From: Gaeumannomyces sp. JS-464
Taxonomy: Eukaryota; Ascomycota; Sordariomycetes; Magnaporthales; Magnaporthaceae
Direction: 5' to 3'
NCBI GenBank assembly: GCA_002197995.1
Contig: NGZR01000002.1
Location: 5,270,001 to 5,334,000, forward strand
Length of the DNA stretch: 64,000 bases
The notes beneath the pieces were generated by a model. That model searched no databases. It saw only the letters and a list, made by a program, of their open reading frames with translations, and was not told where the DNA came from. Both the position numbers and the translations under genes were made by a program. This document shows positions 12,280-24,629 of this stretch, piece by piece (position 1 is the stretch's first letter; the number at the start of each line of letters is the position of its first letter).

Positions 12280-13055
12280 CAACGAGTAGGAAAATGAAAA
12301 TGGAAAAGAAAATAATAGGATGGAGAGAAAATAGATGAAGAAAAGCCCAAGACCCAACATGAGAGAAACCTGCTACTCTAATAGTCTTGAGAAAGAAAAG
12401 CAAATGTGGAAAGAAATTTCGTCCAGCTAGTGCTATAGCGCCTGAAGTCCGGGTTTCAGGGAGAAAAAGAGATTAAAGAGTACTAGACAGTACCATAAGG
12501 AGTCATGAGAGAAAAGACAGGTAAATATGGAAAGACAAGGAGGGAAAAAAGGATCCGGCAATGAATTCGCCATGTCCGAGGCAGCCGGTTTTTTTTTTTT
12601 GGGGCTGTGTTCCGCGGCTCGATGGTTTGCTGGAGAAGATGGGGCCACTCTTTCCGAGTAAGCCCGGTTGCGGTGAGGTGAAGAGCGAAGAGCCGCCAGG
12701 CTAGCGAGGGGATGGGCGAGAGAGCGTCGTCCTGGAGCCTTTGGGCCCCCATCCTCTCTTGCCCCTTTACGGGTAGGTCGTTGGGAGCTGGGTGATGTGG
12801 TGGTGGTTCTTGGGTCCCTGTCGTTTCCTGGCTGGGCTGGACAAATATCCATTATCCGGACCAAGAGAGGAAATTCCCGCCGTTTTTCCCTTGCTCGGTA
12901 CCACAACACGGACATCTCGTCATGCAGGTCGTATCCCCAAGGAAACCCAAGGGAAACATAAAATGAGAATCCGGAGCCGCGCCGGTTGCTTTCCACGTCT
13001 CTCTCTGCACGGCAGGTGTGTCCGGCAATGAGGCAAATGCTACCCGCTGGCCCCA

Positions 13056-13220
13056 TCAGCCGCAGCAGAGCGGGCAGTGGCCAGGGAGCATGATGTATCT
13101 CTCATGCGGTCCCTTGGGGCATGAGTGCTTGCGGCTGCCGTCGACCGATGTCCGGAAGAAGTGAGCTCCGGGGTCGAGACATGTCGTGTAGATGTAGTAG
13201 TTTTTGGTGAAGTCGCACAT
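13056..13220 (-). CDS. Small cysteine-rich protein, 54 residues (MCDFTKNYY type)
   Basis: A compact intronless frame from ATG at 13220 to TGA at 13056-13058, inside a stretch otherwise without genes. The product begins MCDFTKNYYIYTTCLDPGAH, continues FFRTSVDGSRKH, then SCPKGPHERYIMLPGHCP and ends LCCG. It has six cysteines (residues 2, 14, 34, 49, 52, 53) with a closing HCPLCC group, plus three histidines, so a small metal-binding or disulfide-rich fold is plausible. There is no signal peptide or membrane segment. The MCDFT start and the aromatic/Cys pattern resemble a family of very short uncharacterised proteins common in Sordariomycetes and Eurotiomycetes. This is recognition from memory, not a search. 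The composition is far less Arg/Pro-rich than the random frames around it, which supports real coding. Function unknown. Confidence 0.6.
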   Translation of the reverse strand: MCDFTKNYYIYTTCLDPGAHFFRTSVDGSRKHSCPKGPHERYIMLPGHCPLCCG

Positions 13221-14426
13221 CTTGGGCTGTCAGTGTGGTGGTCCCAAGTGAAAGGCCTCCGAGTTGTTAGCCGTGATGACGGCTGTATTGTTGATGAGCG
13301 CGAGATGATGATGGCTGTATCTGCGGTGGTTGACGAGGTGTAGTGCTTCTTTTCTTAGAGGCGGCGGCGGTGGTGAAGAGCCAGGACCGGAGCGAGGGCG
13401 GGGCCAGAGTGGTGATATATAAAAAGTAGTGAGGAGACACACCTGGTCGTTGGTGGCGAGGGTAAGGGAGTGAGGTGGAAGCCAGGGATAGCCCGGACGG
13501 CATGCCGTGATTATATACGTGACTGCTGTAGGGTCGCAAGGCCGGGGACTTCTTGCCTTGCCCTGCCGGGATGTCGGAGAGTGGAGGAGGAGGAGGAGGA
13601 GGAGAGACAAATCGAGAAGGGAAGAGCCCGCTCGGTAGCGTCGGCAGTCTTCCTTTCTTTTTTTTTTCCCCTCGATTTTATTTTATTTTACTTTTCCCCT
13701 CTGTCTCTCGATCCAGAGACAAGTCAAACAGTGGGTGCAGGACCGCCCTGTCCATTAAAGTGGGGATCCAGGCACAGATGCGGTAGCGAGGTCAGAGCCA
13801 GGCGTGGTGGGTGTGTGCTGGTTGGAGCAAGGGTCAGGCAAAGACGATCAGAGAGACAAGTTGGTGGCTTGGGGGAGGCGTGTACGCAGGGAAGCCAAGA
13901 GCTGCTGTTGTGGTTCTTCTTGTCTGCTCAGTTGTGCAGGGTTCAGAGATCCATGGGTGAGTGGAGGCCGCCATATAAAGAAAAAGAAAAATCCACTGGT
14001 CCCTAAACGTCGAGTTCAAAGGCCAAGGAGCAAGAAGAAAAACGGCGGGGGTGGGGGGTGGTTGTGCGAAAACAGGTCGTCAAGGCAGAGAATGGACGTT
14101 CGTCAAAGTCTCGGGAGGCAACGTCAAGGGGCAGGTTCCGTGATGCGAATAAAGGGGCAGGCAGGGCCGGGATAGGATAGTGAGAGAACCGAGCAGACGA
14201 TAGGGGATGCAGGAAGGAGAGGAACGAGGCCGAAAAAAGAAAAGAAGAAGAAAAAGGAACGGAGAGCAAGAGCAGACGTGTGCAGAAGATCAAGGGCCAA
14301 AATTTGCTTGGGGGCGCGCCACGAGAGTGAAGAGGGCCGTGGGAAGAGTGATCTTGAACGTCCGAGAGCAGCGCCCCGACGGCAAAAAAAAAAGCAACCA
14401 AAATGGACCCATTGGGAAGGAGGGCG

Positions 14427-14462
14427 AAAAAAAAAAAAAAAAAAAAGAAAGAAAAAAAAAAA
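14427..14462. repeat. A-rich tract (A20 plus A/G)
   Basis: Twenty A followed by GAAAG and eleven more A, in non-coding DNA. Confidence 0.85.
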
Positions 14463-17397
14463 GGGACAGAAAAGAAAATGGGAGGACCGTTTTGCGTTCG
14501 ATGTCAGTGTTGAGGCTTGGTGCAATGCCTTGTGGACCGGGTTGGGCATCGTGTCGCTGCTCGGCCACTGCTGTCAAAGCTCCCCAAGCAGGGATGGGAG
14601 CGCCCGCGGGGCCAGAGCGACCAACAAGCAGGCGACCCGAGGAAACACACAGACAGCACCACCATCGCCTGATACCAGCCTGGTCCACCATCCAAGTGCC
14701 CGTCACAATCACAGCGACAAGCCCGCACGTCCCGGCCACACGGCGTCTGGCCATGTTGCCGGGCGGTAGCGGTTGCAGTGGGCGTTGCTTGGGAGCAGCA
14801 GTTGATGCTGCACATACGTCGGTAGCCCAAGGATGCGCAAGGGACCAAACAAAGTCCATGTGCGTGATGGCCCGCGCTAGATCGCATTGATTGGTGGTGG
14901 TTTTTTTTTTGGGTTTTTTTTTCTGGGTGTCCACGCCCCCACGCGCACGCGCACACCCACACACTCTCCCTCCCTGGGTTACCTTTGAACCTTTGATGAA
15001 ATCGAGCCTCGACTTTTTGTTTTCCTCTTTTTTAAATCTTCGGGAGAAGACTCGGTCGGCCACACTCACAACGGCTTCCGACCGCGCCAGGCCTGGCTGG
15101 CATTTGCTTTGGTGCTTGTTTCGTCCGTGACCGATCCGTCGGCTGTGCATGGTTCAATAACGCGCCATGGACCGGGAGACTGTTTCCTGCCGATGCTGTT
15201 TTCTGTGCGGCGGCGGTGCGGTGCCTGCTGCACTCCCTCCCCTGCCATGCGCGATGAAAACCGATCATTCTCCACACCCTCTTCTCTTGCTGCTCCCCTG
15301 CAGATTTTCTGCCCCGCGTTTACTAAGGACAAGGGAGGGCGTGCGTCTGGTATGGAATGGGGTGGGAGTGGGGGTGGGGGTGTGGCCAGAGGACGAGGCT
15401 CAGGGATCGGTGCTTTGGGTGCTGGGAAAATGGAGACCAAAAAAGCGGATGGCAGAGTGCCAGAGAAGAGTAACGGAAACGGAAGCAGAGCTCCAGCTAC
15501 CAGTCTCATATGGAGACTATAGATTAGATCCAGCAGGCATGGTAGCTAGGTTCCCTCAAATCAAGCCATTTAGTAATGCCAGATACTTTGTGCCGCTCAA
15601 GCGTGCGCCGCCATCACCCAATCCCTCTTCATGGCTAAACGGAAAACTGGAACCTGATGTGTAGGTGGCCCTCAAGGTGCGCAGCTTGAACCTCAAGGCG
15701 CTAGAACCCAAGGCGCACTGTCAGGGAGGCGGCTCAAGGCGCGACAGACATTGCTTTCAGCCATCGGCCACGGACGGCCAGATTTGCCCTCTTTTCTTCT
15801 TTTCTCATGAGCCCTGAACCGGGCGAGTCCGGGCATTTACGTTACACTGCTAGTCATCTCGTTCCCGTCGCACTTTGGTTTAATGCGTCCGTGGCAGGCC
15901 GGGCATTTGTCCCGAAGGCCCCAGTGCCAGTGCCCCGTGCTGTCAGTGCCAACGCCAGTGCCAATTCGCGACCGCCGCCGCCGCCTCGCTCCCATGCACT
16001 GGGCAGGCATTTTGCGGAAGAGCCCTTGGGCGCGATGCTGGCCCGATGCGGCGTGCACCTACCTCGTCTCGACTGGCCACGTCGTCGCGAACCATGAACC
16101 ATGGATCCATGCCTTTTGCGAGCGACCGGCCTGGCATGGAACCCAAGGGCTTCCATGCAGCACCGTTCCGCCGTGACCAGAAAGGGAAAGCGGCCGCAAA
16201 ACGCTCTTGTCGGCAAGAGTTTATTCGGTACGGCCGCGCCGTCTCTTGTCGCTCTCGCTCCTCTCTCGGAGAGAACCCCGTCCACGCTGCGCCGGGACAG
16301 GGCGGATTCGCACCCGGTGGCTAGATCATTAGACATGATCGTCAACAAGACGTGCAACAAACAAGAAAGAAAGAGAGAGAGAGAGAGATAGAGAAAAGAA
16401 AGAAAAGAAAGAAAAAAAAAGTGGCTACGCGGTCCGCGGGCATGCTGACATTAATTAGCCGGGCACCTGTTCCTGGACCCGGCTCTGGTCTCCGAGGGCG
16501 TCGGGCCTGTGTCTGGTGTCAGCCGTCGAGTACGAGGGCAGATAGAGAGGCCAGGCCTCGGCCTCGTCGCGGAGGCCAGCCGAGACTCTTTGCTCGTTAC
16601 ACTAGGTATTTCGGATCAGAACCCCTCGAGTGGCTACGTAAACAGCCTCTAATGTAAGGTACGTGCACGGGCTATTATCCGTCGTGGAATTGTTCCAACC
16701 TATTTTTTTCTTGCTCGTTTCCCTTCTTTTACCCTTGGACCGCCGTCAGTTCTCGTTTCGACTGAGGTCCGAGCGGCGCCCTCGGGACCGGCCCCCATAC
16801 CTAGGTACCCACTTGCTCACACACCACAAAATCACATCACACACTCTCTCTCACACACAGATTAACACTCGACATCGCACCGCACACTGCGCACGCACAC
16901 GCACACACCAGCCTTGGCCTTCTCTCCCTTACACGGCTGGTTCCCAGTCAGCATGGCTTTGGTAACGCGGCCGAGCGCTGGTGCTTGTCATGGATACCTA
17001 CCCAGGTAGGTAGGTAGGTACCAGGTACCTTAGTGAGTATTTATTGCCTCGTGCCTGCCTCGAATCTCGTCCACCCGCGCTCATCATCACTTGATTCTCT
17101 ATGCTCCCTGCTCTAGTCGTTTCTGAGGTGCGTGAAATAAATTGATAGCCAGGAACGACCTCCTCCGTCGCCGTTCCCCATGGCCCCCTTTTGCCTTTTG
17201 ATCGGTCAATTGCAATCGCCGCCCGGTGTCGCGACCGATGAATTGGATGCTGCTTCGCTTGTTCCTCTCCGGCCACTATCCACCGTCCGTCGTGAGCGTG
17301 GAGGCTGGGCCCGTCCGAATCGTAGTGGTGGATGGAGGGATTAGAAGCCCCGCGCCGAACCACTCAAAGGCGACTAGCCGATCGCCGTTTCCTGTCA

Positions 17398-17421
17398 GGG
17401 GGGGGGGGGGGGGGGGGGGGG
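17398..17421. repeat. G24 homopolymer
   Basis: Twenty-four consecutive G on the + strand. Pure G/C runs this long are much rarer than A/T runs, and the sequence could form a G-quadruplex. The recorded length may be imprecise, since such runs are hard to sequence. Confidence 0.85.
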
Positions 17422-20400
17422 ACATCTAGATGGGATGCTGCGGTAGGCCCATCTGAGCCGGACCACGGGCAGAGGACAAGATGGCAACCACGCCACAGGC
17501 GCTGGTGAACACCTCCTGCCCACGCCACACCACAGTGCCCGGCTATCTAGCCGACCCAGGATTCCATTTCCGCGAGCGTGCTCTTCTCCACGGCGCTACG
17601 TCGGGCAGCCCGCCACCATGTATATGAGTTCAGCTGAGGCAAGAACATGACATGGCCAAGTAACTCGCAAAACTCTATATTTTACCTAGCACCCGGTCCG
17701 ACACAAGAGGCAGAGAAACATCGAGATGGTGCCGATTCATGGCTCACATTGGTCGGCGAAGTGAAAGGGGTAGCGTGCGCGCTCGGGCCAGCGGGGCTTG
17801 CTCTGTCGATGAAGCTAACAAGGAGTAGGTCCCTAGTCCTACTCTGTATATCACCTCTTGGGGCACAGTGGGGAGTGGTGATGGAACGCGAGGGTTGGAT
17901 ACGGTGACAGAAAAGAGAAAGAAAGTCGAGCTCCGCCACTATCACATTGAAATGCACGTAAAGAGAAGGGAAGCGCCATGTAACAGTCACTGCCGGCGTG
18001 ATGTCAAGGCCGAGCGGTCGGCTTGGTGCCTATTCTGGATAAGATGGCGGTCGACCAGGGTTTAAGCTCAACTGGTCATTTGCGTTGGGCTCTGGAGCGG
18101 ATCGTCAGGGCTCCCTCCTCCGGCTGAGCAGCCGATCCGCCGAGCCGCCCTAGCGGGGAGCACGCCCACGCGGATACATGTGCTAGGGCGGGCATGCGAG
18201 CCACCACCCTCAAAAAAATGCCAAAGGGGGAAGAGCACCGGAGGAAATTTCATCATCTCTGACGCTTGGCGTGGCCGGGTGAGGTCTGTCCAAGGGACCG
18301 AGCACACGACGAACGGATGGCAGGTTGCAGCCCTGGAATTTCCCACTGATTTCCAGGTGGCTGTCTCGCTGAACCAGCTTGCCCGGCTCCATGTCAGATG
18401 CCGGAGGGACCTCCGAGCTCTGGCCAGGGCCATGCAGGTTCTTCGCTCCGTTGATGCCGAGGCCGGGGCCCCCGCCGAAAAGGTTCGATGCAGCGGTCCT
18501 GGCTGCGCATGGCAAGAGCATGACAGGTTCCTCGACATGCCGCTAAATGATGGTTCAGACGAGATGCGAAGCTATGGGTCGGGAGCAGCAGCAGCGTGCT
18601 CTGGGGGTTCGGTCGGGCCCCGAAATGGCAGCTCTGGCCGGTTTGATTCGCCAGAGCAACGCTCTAACATGAATGAAGAAGCGGGGAGAAAAAAAGAAAA
18701 AGAAGAAAGAAGAAGAAAAAAAAACGCTTTTCCGTTCGCAGGCAACGCTCGAACTGAAAATAGCAATGCGATGACGATCTTTGCCTGTCTTCCCTTGGCG
18801 CCGTCCAAGCGGATCTGCCCAAGCTTGTCAAATGTGCTGGTTGACTCGGTAAAAAGACAGGCCAAAGCATCCGTCGATGCTAGGTGAAATTGAGGGCAAT
18901 ATGGGTCTCGCCAAATACCTTGCGGGCAGACATTTTACAGTTGAAGAAAGCCGGGATCCTGGAGACCAAATTTCAATTCACCCGAGCAGCATCTTATTTT
19001 AGGCGCCTTGTGTCTGCTCTGCCAGGGTGCTTTCCTGAAAGGGCTCCGGCGGGGGCTGGTAAATGAGAGAAAAAAAAAAAGCCAAAAAAAAAAAAAAAAA
19101 AAAGCCGCATGCCACAGCTCGATTGGCGTGGTGTTGGGCAGTCAAAGGGAAGAGAAGAAAAATAAACGCACGCACATCACGGACGGCGTTGCAACACGCC
19201 CGGATGCACAGCACGCCCTCGTTCGAGCGCGCGCAAGTTTTGAGGGCGCTGAGAAGGCCACGAGACCTTCTGGGGCCGTTGTCCGGCACGACGGCAGGAC
19301 CAGCGTCATGCACTAATGCCGCCCGCCCGCCCGTGCGTGCGTGCACGTAGGGACGGACACGTGCGAAGCAGAAGCAGCTCTGGGAAGATGGAGCTTTGTC
19401 CATGCCGTCCCACACCATCCGCCCATCCGCCCGTCATATTTGATGTCTGGGAGACCGGCCACCCGGGCACAACCACATTGCACCCACCCACACCCACCAC
19501 CCGCCCACTCTATCCACGCCGCACCCGCAAAACCGTCGCTGCCGCTGCCGCTGCCAAGCCAACCGCACACCCGGCGACGGGCGGCATGGAGCGCGCCTCT
19601 TACCGTCCCTACCACCTACCTCCCGCCAATTGCGGCGGCCCAGAGGGTCTCTAAAAGAGACCACAACCCACTTTGCTCCTCCAGCAAGGCACCCTTGGTC
19701 GAGCGAGCGACAGGCTCTACCTGACCTGTACTGTAAAGCTCGCACGACCAGCCGCTCCACCCGGCGAACGACTCCCAGGGCTGTGGTCCTTTTGATAGAG
19801 AATGCTGGCATCAAGACTCAAACCCTGTTTTTTTTTTTTTTTTTTCTCTGGCTCGGGGGCCCCGGTAGGTTCCAGGCGTCCAGAACCAGCCGGGGACTTC
19901 CTGGCGTCCATCATTCCCAAACATTATATGGGCAAGGGAGCCAGCCAGCCTCGACCTGCCCAGAAAGATATTCAAGGCCGACCTTCGGCGGTGCAACAAG
20001 GTTTAAAAGACGCTTATTTTTATTTTATTTTTTTGTGGATGCTACCGTGTGTCAGCTGCGTCGAGAAATACTTGCTAAAGGAGGTGATGCCCTCTTCGAT
20101 GAGAGCATGGGCTGGATTTGCAAGGAATATCTTGCGACGGGGCGGTGGAGGCCATAGGGCGGTGTCAAGAGAAAAGAAGAGAACAGCACCTCCCCACGTC
20201 TTCATCCATGACCATGTCATTACCAGCACAAAAGCACCGACTTGCTACAGTGTCCATGTGTGTTTTTCATGCCGGAGCCACCCACAGACATATTCCGTCC
20301 ACCCGGTTTTACCATGCCAAAGAGACTCGGTGTGGAACAGGCGCAAGATGGCCGGCCTAATCTTTCGATGATACATACCATGCCACGATTGCCTTGCCCG

Positions 20401-21160
20401 TATTAGCCTCGCATATCCGCATCTGGCGGTAATTTTTTTTTTTCTTTTTTTTTTTTTTTCTCTCTCTCTAAGCGACTACCGGAGCTGACTCGCCCACGAT
20501 GTTCCCCCACGGCCGGCCTTGCCCTCCATGCCCTGTCAATGGATGATGCTACCGGCGTCATGTCCAGCCGGCTGACTGGCTACCACAGCCACTTTCGCGT
20601 TGTGGGAAACCGAATCATGGTGTGTACATAAACTCTGCAAAACTCAACTCTCCACATGACGCGGGACTTTTGCTGTCACGTCGGAGAGCGCCCCTCCCTC
20701 TCTCTCTCTCTCTTCCAAGGCTCGAGCGTCGAGCGCCGGGGTGCCATGCCTGTCGTATGTAAAGGGATAAATGGTGATGTAGCACCACGAGAAATTTCCC
20801 GACCTGTCATCCATCGCCCATGAGCCAAAACCCCTCTAGGAGTGGAACCCGCGGTTTTTTCTTATTCGGGAATCTCTCCTACTGTGTAGATGTTGTTGTT
20901 TCCCTGCTTTTCCCCACCCCCTCCCTCCCTCCTCTCGGCGGCGGACCCGGAGACAAGCTCTTAGGCCGGGGGTTGATGGGCGCCCACAACACGGTTTCGG
21001 AGCCGGGGGCCTTCACCGGCCACGCTTGATCAGGGCTCCGGGGGCCTTTGGTTGCGCAGGGGTGGCTCGTGTTCTCATGTTGCGCGCCCGGCCCGAGCAG
21101 AGCTGCCTCCCATTCAACGGCGTCGGGTTGGGTTTGGCGGCTCACACGCATTTTGTCCAG

Positions 21161-21181
21161 TGTGTGTGTGTGTGTGTGTGT
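21161..21181. repeat. TG dinucleotide run
   Basis: About ten TG units in non-coding DNA between the gene desert and the Zn2Cys6 gene. Confidence 0.85.
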
Positions 21182-22030
21182 ACCTTTGCGCACACCATGG
21201 CCCAGGCATCCATCGTGTCTATGGATCTTTCTGCCTGCCCTGCGTTCCCGCCCGTCTGGTCCCATCGTTCCATCATGACTCTTCAGCGTCCCATCGTACG
21301 AGCTCTGTCGAGTATAATATCACACACTATTACATCTGCAGAGCGTGACCAAGCGTTGCCCTTGCCCAGATGTGCTTTTTTTTTTTACCCCTTCTATTTT
21401 TTATTTTTTTTATGATTACCGTTCTCGCTAGATCTTCCGACTCCCCATGTCGTGAGTGCCGGGGGTGGCCGTCAACAACCTCCCCCGGCCCCGCAAAGGC
21501 CTCACTCGGGCCCTATGTACAAATGTCGGTCAGTCACAGTCCTCTGGCGGTGTGCGTCGCGCATGCAGCGGGCTGTTCGTCGCTTCGAGGCTTGGGTAGC
21601 ATGCGCTCCGTAGGCTCGGCCTACAAATGGTATCGCCAAGGCCGGGGAGTCGAAGAAAGCCGTGGGGCTCTTCTCCTGTCACCCGCGAATTCGAACATGG
21701 CCGGGGCTTCGGTGCGCGGGTTGCAGACACGCTGTCTCCATCCACTCGCCTGGGAGGGCTCGCGATTGCGGCTTCCACTGCGGCTTCGGTCGAGACACCA
21801 CCCCGGTCTGTCCAAGATGACGAGGTCTTTTTCCACCGAGATCATGGGTTTAGGTATGGAGCTCCCCGCTGCACTGGCGCCCACAGCTAATCTCGTCGAA
21901 ACGTAAATATGCTTGTCCATCGCATAACGCCGCGGTCCTTGCCGTGCGCCTGTAATTCGCGTGCGTCGATTGCCTTATGGCCGAGATTTGAGATCCTCAA
22001 ATCAACCCAGCCCAGCCGCGATACATATTG

Positions 22031-24629
22031 TTACTCTTCTAGATTATATATCGCTCTCACAATTTCCCAGGCCCACTCGGCCGCCGAATCCACGCTCTTG
22101 AGGTCCCGGATCCATTCAATGTATAGCATGACCGTCTCGCTCGCTTCGCGCTCAAAGTCCTCACCGCAGAGCGTGTGGCGGATCGTGGACAGGATCTGCA
22201 CATTCTGGCTCAAGTGCAGCAACACAAGCATGCCAAGCATGTTCTGGGTCCAGAAGAACAGGCATGGCACAAGTCTCTTGTGGGTCGATGTTGGCGACAT
22301 GGAAACGGGCCATTTGAGGCAGGCCCTCAAACATTCGGCCGCCCCTTGCGCATCCTCGGGCCCGATCTGCTCCGGGTGGTTGAGCACCTTGAAGACGTAC
22401 TGGCGGTATATGTTGAGCTTTGCGTAGTAGTAGCGCGACCGGAGCACCGCTACCTGGACATCGAGGTTGAATTGGTACGTTGTCGGCTCGGCGGTGAGGT
22501 TCGATGTGAACATAGCGCGGGACGGGGCGTCGACCACGGGTGACGGAGCAACTGTCATGGACAAGAGCTCAGGCATCGCGTGGGCTAGCTGCCCGGCAGG
22601 GTTGGGGAATTCCTCCAGCCGGGACTCGGCCCAGCGCAGGTGTGGTGGTATCATCATCTTCCACTGCTCTAGATTCAGGGCGAGCTCCTCGAGTGTGCGG
22701 CCCAAAGCTCCTGCGTCAACGCCGGAAGAATATTGGGTCGAAAGTTGGCCTGGATCCGCCCGTGTCAGCTTGTCCTTGCGAGGAAACACCGCAGCTCTCA
22801 ATTATTGCGTCTGATTACCTAGGGTTGTGTGAGCTTCCAAGCAGAGCCGCCGCAGAGCTATCGCGGAGGCGAAGTACTCCTGGGAGAGTGACCAATGCGT
22901 GCCAATGAAATTGTCGGGGGTGAAGGATACGGTTAGTGCTGGCGGGCCGACGATATCCTCTAGGCTCTCGAGACCACTTTGGGGTAGTCCAAGCTCGACT
23001 CCAAGATAGCTTTCACAACGTCAGCTAGATAGTTCCCTTCAAGGAGCGGGCGTAGCCCAAATTCCGGATTTACTCTCTACATGGGCAGCTCGAGGCTCAC
23101 TTTTCTACGATGCAGCAATACCAGAAGCATCGTCTTATCATGGCGGCTCGCGGAGACGTCAGCTCTGATGGGTTTCTGCACCATCAATGTCAGCAGGGAA
23201 GCAGACTGAAAGCATGAGGGCTGTTCAGAAACTACTGACCCAGTTATCAGGGAATGGCACGCGAGGGAAGCGGTCGTCGTCATCCGCCAAAATTCCTTTG
23301 GCGTTTCGTCAGTCAAAGGTCGACAATGCAAACCTACTAACAGAGCCCCATGATCCCATGCACAGGTTGGAAGGCATATACCGACTTACAAGGTGACTCG
23401 AGCAAGCTTCACAATACATGCTGTCGTCAGTTCGTTAGCAGCTGACCACTAGGGTGGCATATCCAGAGAACGCCGTTAGGGATGGACATGATGGACGTAC
23501 CCCGCCAGCGCAAACACCTGGACAGCCTCAAGAGAGCACTCTGTCAAGTTGAAACCCATACGGCGTCTCGCTTCATTGAAGAGAGCCAGTCCTGGAGGGT
23601 GCCTCGGCGTCCCGCCCTTGACACCACTCCGTTGAGGGCCGCCGGGCGCGGATGCGGGTGGTCCCTGGAAGCCGAGGATGGCCATCTCTCCGAGAGCAAG
23701 CACCAGGAATGCGAGAGTCGACTGTATCGAATCCGTAAAGCCGTCCCTGGCGATCGATCCTAGAACTTCGGTCATGAAGAGCTGTTGGTCCACTATTGGG
23801 TGGCACATGTAGAAAGTATTGAAGAAGGCGCTCGCCAGATCCTCCATTGATCCACTCGTCAGCGGGCTCCCGTTCGACTGGGAGCCTACCGTCGTCGAGA
23901 TCACAGGTGTAGGGTGGACGAACGTAATGGCCCCGGCGGCCTCTGTCGATAGGCGGTTGGCTGGGTTGTTCAGGCCGAGCGCGCTGGTTACACCTTCGGT
24001 TTCTATCGTGGATACATTGACGCTCGGTATTGCCAAGCTGACCGATTCGAGAAGACTCTGGACAACAGGCCATCCAAGCATTTGGTGTACCGAGGAGGTG
24101 TAGGTGTATGGGGCTCCTGCAATAGCGCAAGGTCCGCCGTCGTCCGAACCAGGGAGCCCTGCGGGCGCGATGGTTGAGAGATCGTCGGATCGGGCTAACG
24201 ACACAGGGTGAAGAACTGAAGTAGTCGCAATGGAGCCGTATGGAGGAGCCGGAAAACCGGTATGCTGCATGCTCAAACCATCGAACTTTCCCTCGAGGCT
24301 TTTGATGCGGTCAAGAATCTCAATGAGGGTCTTGTCCTTTCTGCTATGGCGTCAGTTCGGTCGGTTGAAGGCGAAAGACAAGATCTGGGACGGACTGTGA
24401 GAATGCGGAATATTGCCTTGGGAATTGTTTGCATAATCGCGCTTTCTACTGACTTTGTTGGCTGGGGCTCTCGTAGTGGCACTCGAGTTTTGAATCTGTG
24501 ACAGGTGCCGCACTTCGGCCTTTGTTCATCACATCGTTGTTTCCTAGCGCGGCATGTATCGCAAGCCTAGGAGAATAGGACGGTACAACCCTCCGAAGGT
24601 TAGTTGTTTAACTTGACGGGGCTGGGCAT
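22031..24629 (-). CDS. Zn2Cys6 transcription factor with fungal-specific regulatory domain
   Basis: Nuclear regulator, roughly 686 residues, inferred as eight exons: 24618-24629 (MPSP), 24454-24566, 24340-23501, 23390-23420, 23240-23295, 23101-23175, 22819-23009 and 22031-22774. The zinc cluster is in exon 2 (ACDTCRARKQRCDEQRPKCGTC). Splicing into exon 3 gives REPQPTK-KDKTLIEILDRIKSLEGKFD, the usual linker and dimerisation coiled coil. The middle homology region follows, with FNTFYMCHPIVDQQLF, FNEARRRMGFNLTECSLEAVQVF, FWRMTTTASLACHS, MIRRCFWYCCIVE and NYLGVELGLP, ending with SRYYYAKLNIYRQYVF and LYIEWIRDL. The sixth zinc cysteine is missing from the literal reading because an extra T (24488-24491) and a missing G (near 24473) shift six codons. 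Undoing both gives KLECHYREP. The exon 7/8 junction is also one base out of frame. Target genes cannot be inferred. Confidence 0.8.

Larger units (their letters stand above)
6408..13055. other. Long non-coding stretch, left part of a gene desert
   Basis: About 6.6 kb without a supportable gene. Open frames are present on both strands, but they have no domain-like motifs, no consistent splice structure and biased composition (Arg/Pro/Ser/Gly from GC-rich DNA). The stretch holds a TAAA/AAAT-rich patch near 7690-7735, alternating purine tracts at 11287-11330, a CA/CG microsatellite at 11964-12002, an A30 tract at 12249-12278 and a T12 tract at 12589-12600. It is upstream of the GPCR and downstream of the small gene at 13056, so long UTRs, non-coding transcripts or unrecognised small genes are all possible. 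Confidence 0.5.
13221..22030. other. Long non-coding stretch, right part of the gene desert
   Basis: About 8.8 kb with no gene I can support. The first part (13221-13500) would be the promoter and 5' UTR of the small minus-strand gene. The rest holds many simple tracts: A20 at 14427-14446, GA-rich 16368-16425, G24 at 17398-17421, A20 at 19084-19103, T18 at 19828-19845, T tracts at 20433-20459 and a TG run at 21161-21181. A loose imperfect repeat with a CTCAAGGCGC core lies near 15670-15745. Open frames are short or compositionally poor. GC content stays high, so this is not the AT-rich landscape left by repeat-induced point mutation. Confidence 0.5.

Noticed and set aside
12433..13056. 207-codon minus-strand frame just downstream of the small Cys-rich gene
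   Set aside because: Pro/Ser/Arg-rich read-through with a poly-Lys/Phe part from homopolymers; no family resemblance.
18068..18110. tRNA A-box-like stretch (AAGCTCAACTGG)
   Set aside because: No matching B box or cloverleaf arms nearby.
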